A stretch of DNA of 64,000 bases from Mesocentrotus franciscanus (lineage: Eukaryota; Echinodermata; Echinoidea; Camarodonta; Strongylocentrotidae): positions 29,930,782-29,994,781 of the forward strand of contig CP137682.1 in the NCBI GenBank assembly GCA_037976565.1. Reading direction: 5' to 3'. The notes under the pieces were generated by a model. That model worked only from the letters and a program-made list of their open reading frames with translations. It was not told where the DNA came from and searched no databases. Below, one piece after another: positions 43,681 through 58,900 of the stretch. Each line of letters starts with the position of its first letter. Position 1 is the stretch's first letter. Both the position numbers and the translations under genes were made by a program.

Positions 43681-43699
43681 CAAAAGTCCACTGAAGCTT

Positions 43700-46600
43700 G
43701 CCTACTAAATTTTAAGTTTGCTGGTAGAAGCTTAAACTACATGAAACACAGAAAAGGTTGGATTTGACCTTTGGTTTCCATTTTATCCAATACGTTGCCG
43801 ACTAGTTAATCAGAGCAGCGATCCTTAATTTTAATTTTTCCCTTTCTCTTTTTCGCTTTCTGTTCTCTTTCTTCTTCCGTCGCTCTCTCGTCCCCGTCTA
43901 TTTTGTTTAGGCCGCCAAAGGAGGGGGGACGGCCGATAAGGCCAGACGTAATCTGGATCCGCCACTGTTTCTAATGCTTAAAGCCTGTCTGCACTAGTTT
44001 GGCCAGGAGGGATTAGACCTCCATGCAAGATCACTGACAGGTGGTTATCTCATCAAATCAGCTCTCAATTAACATAAGAAAAAGGGCATCATGGGGGATC
44101 AACGGGTACCGCTTAGGCATTGTTTGCTGTATAGAGGGTGCATGTAGCTATAAGTAGCAAAGAGAATCGATCATACACAGTATGTCCTCCGTAGTGCAGT
44201 GGGGCTTTAAAACAAGGAAATGGGAGACTCTCTCCCGGGCGGACCGGATTGGCATGCCCAGCGGTCCGGACTTTGAGAAGCCCTACTCTATAGTATATTT
44301 TTCATTTGTGCCATTTTTCATATTAGTATTTGTTTTCTACATAATTTCGCCTCTATCATTTGTGGTTTGTATAATGTGTAATGGTTGGATATTAATACCT
44401 TATTATACTCTTACTATTCGCACTACCCTCCGTCTCCTCTTACTATCCCCACTTGATTCTTCTTCTTCTTCTTCCTCCTCCTCCTCTGATACTTTTTCCT
44501 CTTCTTCTTCCTCTTCATTTTCATCTTAATCTTACCATCTTACCATCCTCTTTTCTTTTCATTCTTTACTCTACACCATCATCATGTTCTTCTTCACTTT
44601 TCCGTATCTCCTACATATACAAAATGATTCAGGGAGATCAAATAAGAATTTTAAAGTTAAATATAATTTGATACAATTTGCTAATTAACATACCGTTCAT
44701 TTATTTTGATGTTATTTGCTATGAATGTTTTTATGTATTATATTTTACATTTGTAAAACATTGCCCAATTCGACCGTTTAGACTGCGATGCATTGTTATT
44801 ATTTTTTCTTCAATAAAACCATTATCAATTAAATTAAATAGAATAGAAGATTTTCTCAAGATATTAATTAATTAACTGAGTTACTAACATCATTACAATA
44901 AATATCAGATTAATTGATACAATTCGTACTTTTATGTACATATTTATTTGACAATGGTTGTTAAATCGCAACATCTACATGAGCAATCATGCCCACTGTG
45001 CGAAAGGAGATGAAACAATAATCAAATATATCATAATCATAAAACCTGTAAATAGATTGTCAAGAATAAGTCTCATTAATGACTTTAATATTTACATGGT
45101 AGAAAAAATTAAGTAATGTCTATTTTTACCAGTGAATGCAGTTTTAACACTTGAGACATCTGACATCTGGACTTTATGGCTATAATGATATACATTTTAA
45201 TCATATTCATGCATTAAGGAATGGTCTCTTTTTCGGTAGCTCTACGAATTCCCTTATCTTATCGATTTACTCAATTATAAGGAACTGATGTACATATTTA
45301 AACACTTTCATAGATTTACAATGATGCATACTTATTTGTGAAATATTCTTCATTCACTCCCCAAAAGATTAAACTTAATGTCTAGTAAGATTGTTATAAT
45401 TTGAATATAAGGGAAATTTCACAGATTAACCCAAAACACATGTATCGTTAATATCTCATTTAGGTTTCAAAGGCTGTGAAGGAAACCATAGGGAAATTAA
45501 AGACAACATCAATTGAAGGTATGTGGCTGATCCCGAATTCTTTAAGGGGGTAATATTAAACTTTGTTTTCAAAATCTCTGACAAGCACGAAAATGGCTAC
45601 CACTATTAAAAGCGATACCGCACACGTGTTTAATCAAGTATAGGCTGATTTTTGCCTGGATGTCGCATGCCCCCTGTTGGCTCATCCCTCCACCCCCTAC
45701 CCCCCCTCCCGATTCGATACCGGTGGTATTTCTGAGAGACGTTGTACGCACACGTAGCTTTATAGTTTGATGGCGGTACTTAGCATTTCAATCAAATCAT
45801 GGCAACATCACTATCACATGTTGCTAACATTTTTTTTTGTAATAAAAACTATCAAGGAGATATTTATCACACACAATTCATGATAAAGTACTTTCAAATA
45901 AACGAGCTTATACCTTCGCGTGAATTAGAACTACATATTCAACTAATCATATATTTTGATAAATATCACAGTTAAATATGAATATAGAATTAAATGATAT
46001 ACTACTTAATTCACTTCTGAAAATATATCGTATGTCATTTTATGGTGTACAAGAAAAATATTTTGCAGACGTTTTCAATTCAATTCAATTTAATTCAGTA
46101 ATGGTTTATCTCATTAATGGTTTTATACCTTTAATGAGATTTTCATATCAAAATTTGGTTGGAACTGGCGTGGGTTCCATTAATCTATCTCATTACAATT
46201 TTTCTTTGATAAGAAAACAATCAAATCAATGAGAAAGGGGGATTTTTAAATTTAATTTTCCACTTCGGGAGTACATTATCCGATTCTTGAGGAGCTTGAG
46301 ATCGCTAAGTTATAATAAAACAACGTTCACATCCTATGGGGTAACCATTTATACACCTGTGTAAGGAGAAACAGCGTATATTTCAATACGTGTTATGATA
46401 CGGACATAACAGTGTCACATCAGTGCTCTAACTTATGACCTTGTATATTTCGTCATATTCGCAAACCCCTCCTACTAGTAATATCATAATATGATAACAT
46501 CATAAGCAAATGATATTTCCTCAACACATCAAACGTATAGACTGTTCTCAACCAATTTCTTTGATTAATAAATATAAAATTGAATATATTGTTTGAATTT

Positions 46601-46863
46601 TAATACTAGTTTGGAACTATTTAAAATCTATGCTCAAAGGATTATTCTTTTATTTTAAAGCATAAGACGATTGCCAATAGTATTTTTCTTGCCGTCGAGT
46701 TCTGAAACGTCTTAGTCCATCAATAGGGGAATGATTGTCATATCACAACAGGTTACAATATTAATTTGCTAGTCACGGGCTGAAACGTTCTAGAGTCCAT
46801 GTTTGGTAGGCGATGCTGATATGACGTCACCAGACTACTTTGACTGAACTCTCTTTATATGAT
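43700..46863. other. Intergenic region / 3' flank of the scramblase gene
   Basis: No convincing gene. It contains a CT-rich tract at 44458-44526, a possible TE end near 43960 (ggatccgccactg) and AT-rich sequence. The 3' UTR of the scramblase gene lies at its right end. A possible polyadenylation signal (AATAAA on the minus strand) is at about 46648-46653, unconfirmed. Confidence 0.45.
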
Positions 46864-46905
46864 TTAGTTGGTGTTGTTGTCGTTTTCCTCGAAGTACATG
46901 AAATC
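46864..46905 (-). CDS. PLSCR: Scramblase coding exon 9 (stop)
   Basis: 42 bases: [13 protein letters not shown] and TAA. DFM(Y/F)FE completes the membrane segment. Acceptor ttgaacag. Confidence 0.95.
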   Translation of the reverse strand, partial: DFMYFEENDNNTN

Positions 46906-49900
46906 CTGTTCAAATGAAAAACAGAGAATAATATATATAGATGGGTTATTACATTATTTATGTATTTATTCATTTTTATTTTTAGTTCGTTAATGGCAGA
47001 GTCAATGGCAGAACCCTATAGTTATTGGGTCATCTGCGTGAATTATGTGAATGTACTACTTCGATCCTGTTATTACTTACGCAAATCAAGTTTCTGAAGA
47101 TAGTCAAGTCATATATCAGTAATTCAACACAATATTTAAAATATTCATGTTGCATCCACACTTCTGACAATGTCACTTCACAGAGGTGCGTCAAAGACTC
47201 TACCAGTCGCTGACGCAAGCCTACGTCAGGCAAATCATGTCTCATGTGTAACGGGTATTATTAACACTATTTCCCGCTTGTTTTCTGTAGAATTTATTAT
47301 TTTGTGCTGGAGAAATAAATATGCATTTGAACAGAGTCTCGACGACCCGTGTGCAACAGACCAGTCTACTAACATATTCAAATTGTATGACTACTTGTTA
47401 ACCTAGGTTGTTCTTGACAACCCGAAAGCGTGCCCGAGGCTTGCCTGACATGACAAGTAATATATGCAGACTGGTTTCCGAGTATTGTACTCCATTCATT
47501 GATAAAAGGTTAATGCAATAACTCGTCACTAGATCCCCGGGAAAGAAACATCCATGGATTTAAATATGGTAGTAAACTGGTCTATTAGTAATAGCTTAAA
47601 AAATACTTCAAAAGTATATACAGCTTTACAACTAAATTCTTCATACCCTTACCACGTTTTGTAATTTGTTAAGGTATGTGTAAAACTTATTTGTCCCGAT
47701 GTATGTTTCTTTAGAAGGTGACATATCGAAGCTACATCTAAAAGTATTCAATATAGGCCCTAATTTAACCAGTCCACCTTTTATTCTTGAGTTACCAAAA
47801 AAACCCTGTCAAATCTACAAGGGGTATGAATAATTCAGTTGTTAACTGTATATAATAGACTTACAATAAGGAACACTGCCCCAAGCATGACTGCTTTCAT
47901 CTTCACGTCAAGGTCCATGGGAACTGTAATGGTTGATAAGTAAAGAATAAGTAAAGAACATGTACCCTTAGTGAGCAGTGGCTTATCAAAAGTTAATCAA
48001 CAGAGGGCGGAATTCCCTCCATGTCCACAGTGCCATTGATTAGGAGAGTTTGGCCAACCCGGTTCCAGTTGGACACAATATGGCGACAATATACAATATG
48101 TGTCAAATGTGTATAGATGGCTCTGCATGTCCATGTACGTCGGAATCTGCGAGTGCAACTAGCCCAACACATTGCCATGATTGTCGTAGCGTGATTGAGG
48201 GGGCTTTGGCTATCTTTCCTTTTCCCCCTTCGTTTTCTTTGTTTTTCTTTACCTTCAAATATTTCTTGAACGCCAGCTCCATCGTAGGCTGGATACGCCA
48301 CTGATTTTCATTATTTAATCATTCTAAAAACTAAGTTTTAATAGGGATGCGAAACAATTTGCCATGAATGTGTTGTGATCATAAATGTAGGATACTTACA
48401 TGACACTCCAAAGTTATCAGCCTTGGTGTAGAGCTCCTTGACAAACCCACTCCATTGCTTACTAATCTTACCAACCTCACTCGTCATGCTAGCATCCCAA
48501 ACCTAAAGAAGGAGAGAAAATAAAATGAATTATTAGCTTGGAAATAAATAAACATAACAAAATTGTAACTAACGATGTGTAATAGAAAATATAATTCATT
48601 TAATATCTTGGGAAAACAAGAGAAAATAGATCATGTTTTGAAAGTAAAATTTAGTAAGAATTATGCATACCGACGTTTGTATTACTATTTGAACTGGCGC
48701 CCTCAACAGTTCTGTATGAGATACTGATGATTGGTATTGTTTTGTAGAATCGTTTCTATAGTATTTCTTTTCCAATATTCGCTATAAAATGCTAGCAGTA
48801 TGTCGAGAAGTTCTTAAACATGTTTAGATTACAACGACTTTTCAAGGGAATGATAATTATCTCTAAGAATCAAATATGAATCAAACAAACATGTTTCTTA
48901 ATAATTTATGTAAAGTTTTTGTTTAATCGTTGCTATTTATGATACATTGGTAGTCTATTGAGTAAAACATATAAAATTACACTTCAAAAGATAACGCAAT
49001 AATCATAAAGGTTTACTCTCTGTTTCAAAAGATATGTTTCTAAACACATCTTCCCGAGCCAGGCCAGATCAGATTATATTTTAATATACAATAATACGTG
49101 GGATAGTTTATGAGTAAATCATATCGGGATTATTTTTTCTTCAGAATTGTCTAGAGGATTACCTTAAATTCTTGGTCGCAGGTACAACATGCTCCCTGAC
49201 AAATACAGCAGGGGCCTCGAACCTTGAGTACACAGTTCCGTGATGCATCCAATATATTGTAGTTAGGATACCAACCACTCTGCCTGTAAAGTAGAATATG
49301 GTATAAAATGCGTTTCATACCTGATGTGTCGCGGTCGATTGGTTTGGAGAAAAAACTAGTTTAATGATAAATGGTTATCTCACCGTCAAATACACAAGGT
49401 AAGATTAAAAAAAAAACATATTCCGGTACTTCTGCCCGATTATAAGTAAGTTCCAACCACTCACTGCTCAAATAAAAGCAAAATTCGGAACCTCGCTATC
49501 CCAATAAGAGGTTATTCGGACACCTTGCTACCTTGACGGAAACAAATTTGGGAGGGGGGCTGCAGCCCCTCAACGACCCCTCGCCCTCCTCGTACTTATA
49601 TTAATTTGAAATATGATTGAACAAAATCTGTATTAGAGCACTATGCAGTAGATAAAGCGGATACAGATCAAATGAAGGATAGTCGAGATGGGTAATAGAC
49701 AATTGGTAATTAACCCTTCAATTTCGCCGACTGGGGGTTCAAAAAAAGTGAAAAATTGGGTTTCAAATACAGTGTATATCCTTTCACTTTGCCAACAGAG
49801 GTTAAACAAAAAATGGCGGCAGAATGTTGCCATCCCATTGCACTCCTTCAACCATACTAACCATTCCCTACATTGAACTGACGAAATATTGCATAAAATC

Positions 49901-52900
49901 ATAACATAAATTGATTTTTGGTTCCTCCTTCCATACTTAAATTCTTCTTTCTTCTTTTTTGCCAGTTGTTAAATGCCGTTTGTAATTATAATTCATTTTA
50001 ATGGGAATGTTTTTGTTTTGTAGGCGTTTTGTATCTGCTTAATAAAAAGGCGCTATAAAGATGTTTTGTATTATTATTATCATGTCCATAAAATCAAGAA
50101 GAACTGTAAATCACTTACGCTTGTCTGACATATCCCATGACTTGACCAACGGGCGCTTCAACAGTGATCTCCATACCTAAGCAATCAATATTAGCACACC
50201 AGCAACATCCTGCGCAACATTTAAACTCTCGAGTTACTCTCATCACTTCCTAAAAGGACAAAACAGAGATTTATATAAATTATTAAATTATTGTGTCTCC
50301 ACAATAATAATAACAATATTCTGGGCTTATTTAATGCATCGATGCTGTCTCTAGGCGCTAGAGGTGTCGTGGTCAAGTTGATATGTCACCGGACTGTGGA
50401 TCACAAGGTCTGCGGTTCGAGTCCTGCCGCGGCACTAATGTCCTTTGGCAAGGCATTGATCTACATTTGCCACACTCCACCCAAGTGATGTAAATGGGTA
50501 CCTGGCAGGAATGGATTCATTGAAAAGCTAGAGCGCCGTAATGGCAGCCATGCTAAAGCCAGGGTAATAATCGGGAGCGTCAGGAGTGTCAAGTCTGACA
50601 GATATGAGCGCTATTCAAGAACCCAATATTATTATTATTATTATTATTATTATTGTATATTTACCCCGGTCATCCGATTTAAGGTTGCCCGCAAACAACC
50701 TATGTACATTCTCCACTCCCTGGGGATCATTCCAGCCAGGCGCCATGTTACAGACGCTCACATTGCTGAGCAAACTACATTAACGTTCGCATCCTACCTG
50801 GTATCCATTTAACACCTGGGTGGAGAGTGGTAAATGTGAATTAATGTCTTGCCAAAGGATGTTAGTGTCGGGCTGAGATTCGAACCCTCAACCCTTGGAT
50901 TGAGAGTCAAGTGAATGAATCACTATACCACGGCACCTCCACTCTTACATGTATAAGGGCGCATGTTATTATGAACATAGCGCATCCAAAAACCAAGTAT
51001 GTGATTTTGAAAATCATATTTGTAATCACTGGCCCCATATTGTGAGATCCAGTTCTATCGTAGGCGGACCAAAATGGGGATGCACAGTGGGAACTCCTTG
51101 GTAAACTCTGCATTAAATTAAAACACGTATTCCCCCGGCACATTTGATTATATGTTGCCGTTTATTTTTTTGTAGTGAATGTAGCTATTCGCAAAACTGT
51201 CATTCAATGGGGAGCCCCCTCCCCCTCTTCCCCTTTCCCCTTTGTATTGTATTGTATTGTATTTATTTATTCAACCATAAAATAACATCAAATGGAAACA
51301 ATAACATTATGTCAATTTGAAACAGTAAATAAAATTATGGTTGGGAGCACCGAAAAGCGAAATGCTTGTAATTTGGTGTCCCAAAACAAGAAAAAGTGAA
51401 ACAGTTAAAGATTGAAAATAAACAAACAAAACTACATATATTATCACACACACACAGGCACACAAACGCACACACCCTCACAAATACAGTCACACACACG
51501 CCTGGGACTTCAATAATAAAATATAAATAGGGGGCATATATACATCATTTATCATATACATACATATATTCATAACATTTCATTAGAGGGAGCCTAGTAA
51601 TATTGACTTGGACAATAATTTAAAAGTCTTAGGTGATCTGCTTGATTTTATGTCTGTGGGAGTTCATTCCATTCCTTCGATCCCTTACTGATAAGGGATT
51701 GAAGTCCAACTGTAGTTTTGAAAAAAGGAATATAAAGATTATTACTTTGACGGGTGTTATATTGGTGAAAATCAGAATTGAATATTAAGGGCTTGTCTTT
51801 AGTCTGAGGAATTATGTTATTTAATGAAGAGTATATAAATATTAGTGTATTAAGAGTAACCAATTGATAAATAGGTAATATTTTCAAACATTTGAATAAT
51901 GGTGCAGATGGTGAGCGAAAGTCTGAATTTGTTATTATTCGAACAGCTTTCTTTGAACTAATTCAATCTTAGATAAATGGGTCTTGTATGTATTACCCCA
52001 GATATAACTGCAGTAATTAAGGTAAGATAAGATTAGAGTATTATATAATATGAGCAAAATATTTTTAGGTAATATATACTTAAGCCTAGACAATATTCCA
52101 ACATTCTTTGATATTGTATTACAAAGTTGAGATATATGTGTATTCCAGTTTAAATATTCATTAAAAATTACACCAAGAAATTTAACATCACTAAGTCTTT
52201 TTATTGTTGTGTTTGCTATATGAACATCATCTAAGTTATCAGGAATCCTCCTGTTCCTTGCTCTAAAAATAACATAATTGGTTTTTTAAATATTTAAGGA
52301 TAATTTATTACATTGAAACCAACCATTTATCTTTTTTAACTCAATATTTATGGATTCAATAACATGTGTTATAGATTTATGAGAAATAATTGCACAGGTA
52401 TCATCAGCAAACAATGAAAACTTTATTATTTTGGATGAGTTGATAATATCATTTATATAAACAAGGAACAGGAGGGGGCCTAACACTGATCCTTGGGGTA
52501 CACCACAGCTAGTCAACTGCATAGATGATTTGACACCATTGACCACCACATATTGTGTTCTGTTAGTCAAATAATTTTCAAACCAATTCAATGCATTGCC
52601 TCTTACACCATAAAAATAAAGTTTCTGTAAAAGTATATGGTGATCAATGGTGTCAAATGCTTTAGACAGGTCCATAAATATGCCTACACAATACTTTCCA
52701 TGTTCAATATTCTCTAAAATATGTTGAAATAAATTAAAAACTGCAAGATCAGTTGAGTGTTGTTTTCTAAAACCATATTGTTCACTGATCAAAATATAAT
52801 GTAGTTGTAGAAATGAATAAAGTCTCTTATGAATAAGTTTTTCAAGTAACTTTGCAAAAATTGGTATTACTGCTATAGGTCTGTAATTAGAAATTTCATT

Positions 52901-55900
52901 TTTATTACCTTTTTTAAATATAGGAATAATTTTAGATACTTTCAGTTTATCAGTAATAAAGGGACTGATTAAAGATATTAGTTAGTGGTTCTACAAAGAG
53001 ATTAATACAGCTTTTTACAACACGGGGTGATATATCATCAGAGCCGCATGACTTTGATGGATTTAAAGTAGAGCATATTTTCAAAACTTCATAGACCGAA
53101 GTTGGGTTTAGAAACATTGAATTTACCGGAGGTGCGTTATTAAGAAATGAGCTGAATGAGCAGCTTGTAGATGGAATATTCTGAGAAATATCTCTACCAA
53201 CAGAAGCAAAGTATGAATTGAATTCGTTCGCAATGTCAGGAACTACATCACATTTATTACCCTTGTTAAACATTATATTAGGAATGCCACTTTAATAACT
53301 TTCTTTTCCCAAGTAAATTATTTATTTGGTTCCATGTTTTCTTTATATCTCCTTTGATGGTATTGAACATATGTAAGTAATAGTCTTTTTTAGCAACACG
53401 TAATAAATTTGTTAATTTATTCTTATATTTGGTCAATTTCATTTTATTTTTATTATTACGATTTTTCAAGTAATTTTTATATAATCTGTTCTTTTTATTA
53501 ATGGATCGCAACAAGCCCTTTGATACCCAGGGTTTTTTAATCTGTGTTTATGTGTTTTTATTTCTACTTCCGGAAAAACTCATCATAAAGATTCAGATAT
53601 TTTTGAGAAATATTTCATAACATATACTAACATCATTAATTTTATATAAAACACTCCAGTCCACATCTTTAAGTTTCCTCTTGAATGCATTAATATTATC
53701 ATTATTAATCAATCTCTTTTTGAGAGTTGTGTTGGAACATTTATTTACATGTTTAATCTTCTTTATTGCACAAATGGGAAAATGATCAGAAATATCATCT
53801 AAAAATAAGAAACTTTTTATCACGTTATCGTCATGAGAATTTGTAAAAATATTATCAATTAGAGTAGCTGATGTAGTAGATATTCTTGTAGGTTTGGTTA
53901 TCAAAGGGTAAAAGCCATGACTGTACATAAGATTAAAAAAAACGTTAGTACTTTCATTTGTTTCAGCATTCAACAGGTTTACATTAAAGTCACCCATGAT
54001 GAAAATTTCGAGGTTATTTCTGTCGATTAAGTTACAATATTCTTGCATTTTATCATTAAAACGTGTTAAGTTTACATTTGGCGCTTTGTAGACACAACCA
54101 ATAACAAGCAACTTTTTATTCTTACATTTCAGTTGGATGAATAGAGAATCACATATTTCAGAAGAGTTAGATATATCTTGACATATTTCAAAATCAAAAT
54201 CATTATTAACATAAATAGCAACTCCTCCACCAATTTTGTTACATCTGTTTACATGCACCAAATTATAACCAGGAATATTAAACATATCTGTGATTGTACT
54301 GGACTGAAACCAAGATTCAGAGATACCAATGACACTGAATTTATGTTGTAATGAGCTAAGTAAATAAGATAATTTATCAAAGTTTCTTATCAAGCTCCTG
54401 GCATTAATATGAAGCAAGGAAAACAAATCATCTGCATTGTAATTAAACATATTATTAAACTGGTCAGCAAAAATATAACTACTTTTTACTCTTTCCATAA
54501 AAGTTTCATTGTCCATATCATTAGACATATTATCAAAATCTACCTCATTCATTTCAAATGGGTTTAATTTCATATATTTGAATTTATCATAGTCAATATC
54601 CTTGTTTAATTTGAAGAAAGAAAGTACTTGGAATTGAAATTCATCATCAAATTTGTAATGATTAAAGGCAACATATTCATACAGTCATCACATAAATTAC
54701 TTTGCGCACATTGTCCCAGGCATTCACCACAAATATCACACTTCATCAACATTCACACAACAACTAAATACCAACACCAAAAATAACAACAGAGGGGAGA
54801 ATTGAACCTGGGTATACTATATAGGGTTGGAACCACTGGTAAGTGGTGTATGAAATACATGCATTAACAATAAATGTAAATGTTTTGGTACAGCTGTCCA
54901 TATATATATAAGTCAGTGTTTATATCCTTTCGTTGGTTAGCTACATGTATACTATACATTATCTTAGTGTGTTTAGGTCAGACAGACTCTTGATAATTTT
55001 TGTACAATCGGCCATCATCTTGTTTTATCATAGCAAAAACACGGCCTTCTGTGATCCATGATGTCGAGACTCGAGGATGACGTGATGTCCGAGTTAGGAG
55101 ATCAAGATTTTCTTCGAAAGATCTTTCCCCAACTTGAGGGGTCCAGACCTCAATATTCCCGAGGAACACGATTATGAAAAGTCAAAGGGCTTGTTTTATC
55201 ACCATTTTTGTTTCTGAATAGGGTGGCCGTTTCTACCTCCTTGATTTACCTACACGTTTGTATATATGGAACGCCTAATGTACAAAATGTGCGACACTGC
55301 TTGACAACCAATCGTCCTATTATACAAACCAACCGTTTGCATTGTTAAATGCCAATGAAGCGAACACGAGTGATCATATCATGGATACATTAGATCGAAC
55401 TATAATTACCTGTCTACCATTCACCATCAATGTCTACCACTGAACAAACCCCGAAAAGGATTACCTGTCTGGCAATTTCTGACCTCACAAAGCAATCAAC
55501 ATTTTGTCTTTCATATCGATCTGATATCGATTTGTATGATTCAAGACTTCCTTATTATCGGGACAACCATCATCATCGGTATAGCAGACGCTTGTCGTGT
55601 TAATATCTACCTTTATATTGTTCTCGAAATTATCATGCCGATATAAAAGGAAAGGGAGAAAGTATTGATGAAAATCACTATCTTCATGGAATTCGATAGA
55701 TGTGATTAACACTCCTGATCCATGCTCTAATGAATCCGATGAATGATATTCAATGAACAACAATTAAGCATAGATCTATATCTACTTAGTTTAAGATTCA
55801 ATATTGTACATCACTCATCATAGTTACATTAATGACGGGGGATTCCCTACCTCATTAGTTCTGCGATTTTTCTCAAACGCTTATATAATTGTGTGATTTT

Positions 55901-58900
55901 TCTTCTTCACCTGTCCACCGTACGGCACATCTTTCTACATGTCGAGCTCATAAAATCAACTTTAATGAACATGTCGTCTGTTACTTACAGCCTATAGAAA
56001 CGGGGCGGGGAGTCCTTTTTGGGTACGTGCCCCCATCAAATAGCGAAAAAGACACAAGGAGGAAAGAGAAAAAAAGTGGAAGAGGTGGAAGGGAATCGTA
56101 AAGGGATGACAATAAGACCCGCTTTTGCACCCCTATCGAATTAACAGCCTTGTTGTTAATTTGCCATTGATCCACAGATTAATTAAGGCTAGTGCCCCCA
56201 TCATACCAGTCGTAACTAGTGCGCCCCCCCCATCATACCAGTCGTAACTAGTGCGCCCGCCCCCCATCATACCAGTCGTAACCAGTGCCCCCATTTCTGG
56301 ACCCAAGCTACACCACTGATGTGGGTTATTACTCACCTGATTAGCATTATCAAGAACGTGCATCACAAAACCTCTCGTATTCCCACAACACTGTCTCTGA
56401 CACGTCTCCGATTCTAGGAGTGAAGTGAAATGATACAAATTCATAATAACGGAATTGATGATAATCAATAAGTATGGATGAATGTCCGTAATGTGACGTT
56501 TCACTTCTATGCTACCTTTCTAATTTTTTTCTAATATAGAAGTACATGCTGATGTGAATGTAATTGAGAGAAAGTGACGGAAAATAGGTTTGAAGATCCA
56601 TAAAATTGTTTATAGGTCATTGATAGATTAGGTTAGTTACTTCAAAGTCGTGGGCGATCCTGGATTATTTCCCCGGGAGAAGAATGTTGGATGTAAGACA
56701 GCCCCCGTGTCTGGTATCCCTTCGGTGACACAGGTTTCACGCACTTTTTTTTCATGCGTCGTGCGCAGTTCGGCAGTCATTTTAATAAACAGTTCCTATC
56801 CCGACATTTTTTTATAAATAATGTTAAGTAGCATTGGAGCTACATATTCAAACATTCATCGCTTGTCAGTGATACACATTGATCCTCGTTTAATGATTCT
56901 ATCCCCAAATCTCAGGAAACAAGCGATGAGCAACTCCTTTCACAAATTAAAAAATTGGTTTGTCATTTCACTCCTGCATTTCTTTATAACATGTCCAGAC
57001 ACAATTCAAGTTCTCCCTTACAAAGTACGAGACACTCGACCACTATATCATGTGTCCATTTCTGTGATGGATTTGAGTTAATTAGGCGTTGCGTCAACAA
57101 AATCTCGTTTTCATTTTAAGTGGATAGATCGACGGTTAAGCACTTACGATCAGATGAACACAAATATCAAATAGTAACCATGGTTACCGATCTAAGCCCT
57201 TCGTGTTGATGTTCTGCTAAGTAATCACTGCATGGCCGGCCAGGCTTTACGTATGAATCGGGTAATCACTGCATGGCCGGCCAGGCTTTACGTGTGAATC
57301 GGGTAATCACTGCATGGCCGGCCAGGCTTTACGTGTGAATCGGGTAATCACTGCATGACCGGCCAGGCTTTACGTGTGAATCGGGTAATCACTGCATGGC
57401 CGACCAGGCTTTACGTGTGAATCGGGTAGATAGTCTGTCAGACTACTAGTATAATAATGCTAATGTATGTAAGGTATCAATAAACCAGTGTAATGTAATG
57501 CAATGTCAGACTACCTTGTACAATTGCCTGAAGGAAACCATCAGCTATAATTGTAAATTATTATTTTAACTTCACACTACAGGGACTGAGTAGCCCTACC
57601 ATCACGACTATTTGCCAGATTTAGCTGAAAGGAAATCACATTCACCGACAATCAATTGAAGAAGATACAATTTGCATTTGAGGTTTAAAATACACGGGTA
57701 ATATAGAATGGTATTCTCTCATTAACCAGTCACTATGCCTGCTTGTCTTTTCCTCAGAATTCAGTAAAAGAAAATATTTGATTATAACGACAAGAGTGTT
57801 GTATAAGGGATATCTTACCTTCCATTGCGAAGTAGATTTGTTGACCAAGACTATTTTTAACCTGGTACCGATTACACGTCTCCCAACTTGTGAAAACTGA
57901 AATAAAACAAAGTTATAAACATGTAAGATAGACGGGCTGGGTTAGTTCAAAGGGTTTGAAAGCAAGAGTCTTGCCTTACAAGGTATACCTATAGAGTGTG
58001 AATCAAAATCGTTCGCGGTTCGAGTCCCAGTCACGGCACTAAATGTCGTTGACAAGGTACTTATCTACAATTGCTACTCTTAACCAGGAAGATGTGACAA
58101 ATCTTCCTGTCTTAACCCAGCTTTTAGCACTTCAAGACAATCTGGCTAAAGATGAGCAGAGATGAGGTAATACTGTAGTGCCTTCTAGGTGCCTGGAGCA
58201 TCCCCTGGGATGGATAGAGTGATATAATTATGTGATAGATATTGATCTACGTTTACCACTCTCCATCCGGGTATAGTAAGTGGGTACCCTGATCACGAGT
58301 AAACTAACGAAAAGCTGTTTTTGCTTGAGATACGCATGCGCACTATTCCTCTACCCTGATCACGAGTATACGAAAAGCTGTTTTTGCTTGAGATACGCAT
58401 GCGCACTATTCCTCTACCCTGATCACGAGAGTAAACTAACGAAAAGCTGTTTTTGCTTGAGATACGCATGCGCACTATTCCTCTACCCTGATCACGAGTA
58501 TACGAAAAGCTGTTTTGCTTGAGATACGCATGCGCACTATTCCTCTACCCTGATCACGAGTAAACTAACGAAAAGCTGTTTTGCTTGAGATACGCATGCG
58601 CATGCGCACTATCCCTCAACTACAAAGTGTTAAATCTACAAGAGATATCTCTTTGAATCTACAAACCTTCAAAGAATTCCACCTGTTGATGTACTAGTAT
58701 CTGGTCTACTTTAGTGAGGTATTCGAGACCAGGAGGACAGTCTGGCCCCACCCTGTCAGGAGCAGGCATCCACTGGACCTGGGGTGCCTGGAACTGACTG
58801 CCAGGCTGCATCGTCATCTGCACATATTAAGAAACGAAAAGATTGTGTTCTAGTAAAGGTGAACAAATAATTTGTGAGCATTCAAATACTTTTTAAATAT

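Larger units (their letters stand above)
51245..54790 (-). mobile_element. Non-LTR retrotransposon (CR1/L2-like clade), near full length, decayed
   Basis: Minus strand, order 5' to 3': Zn-knuckle-like [20 protein letters not shown] (from 54746), apurinic-type endonuclease (54573-53593), linker, reverse transcriptase (about 52950-52286), C-terminal tail (to about 51648), 3' UTR and a tail of TACAA repeats (51245-51275). Inserted in scramblase intron 4 in the gene's own orientation. Several frameshifts and stops make it inactive. Confidence 0.9.

Noticed and set aside
55485..55763. 92-codon minus-strand frame in scramblase intron 4
   Set aside because: No domain, no splice logic with the surrounding exons and no repeat of known coding type; length is within chance for AT-rich DNA.
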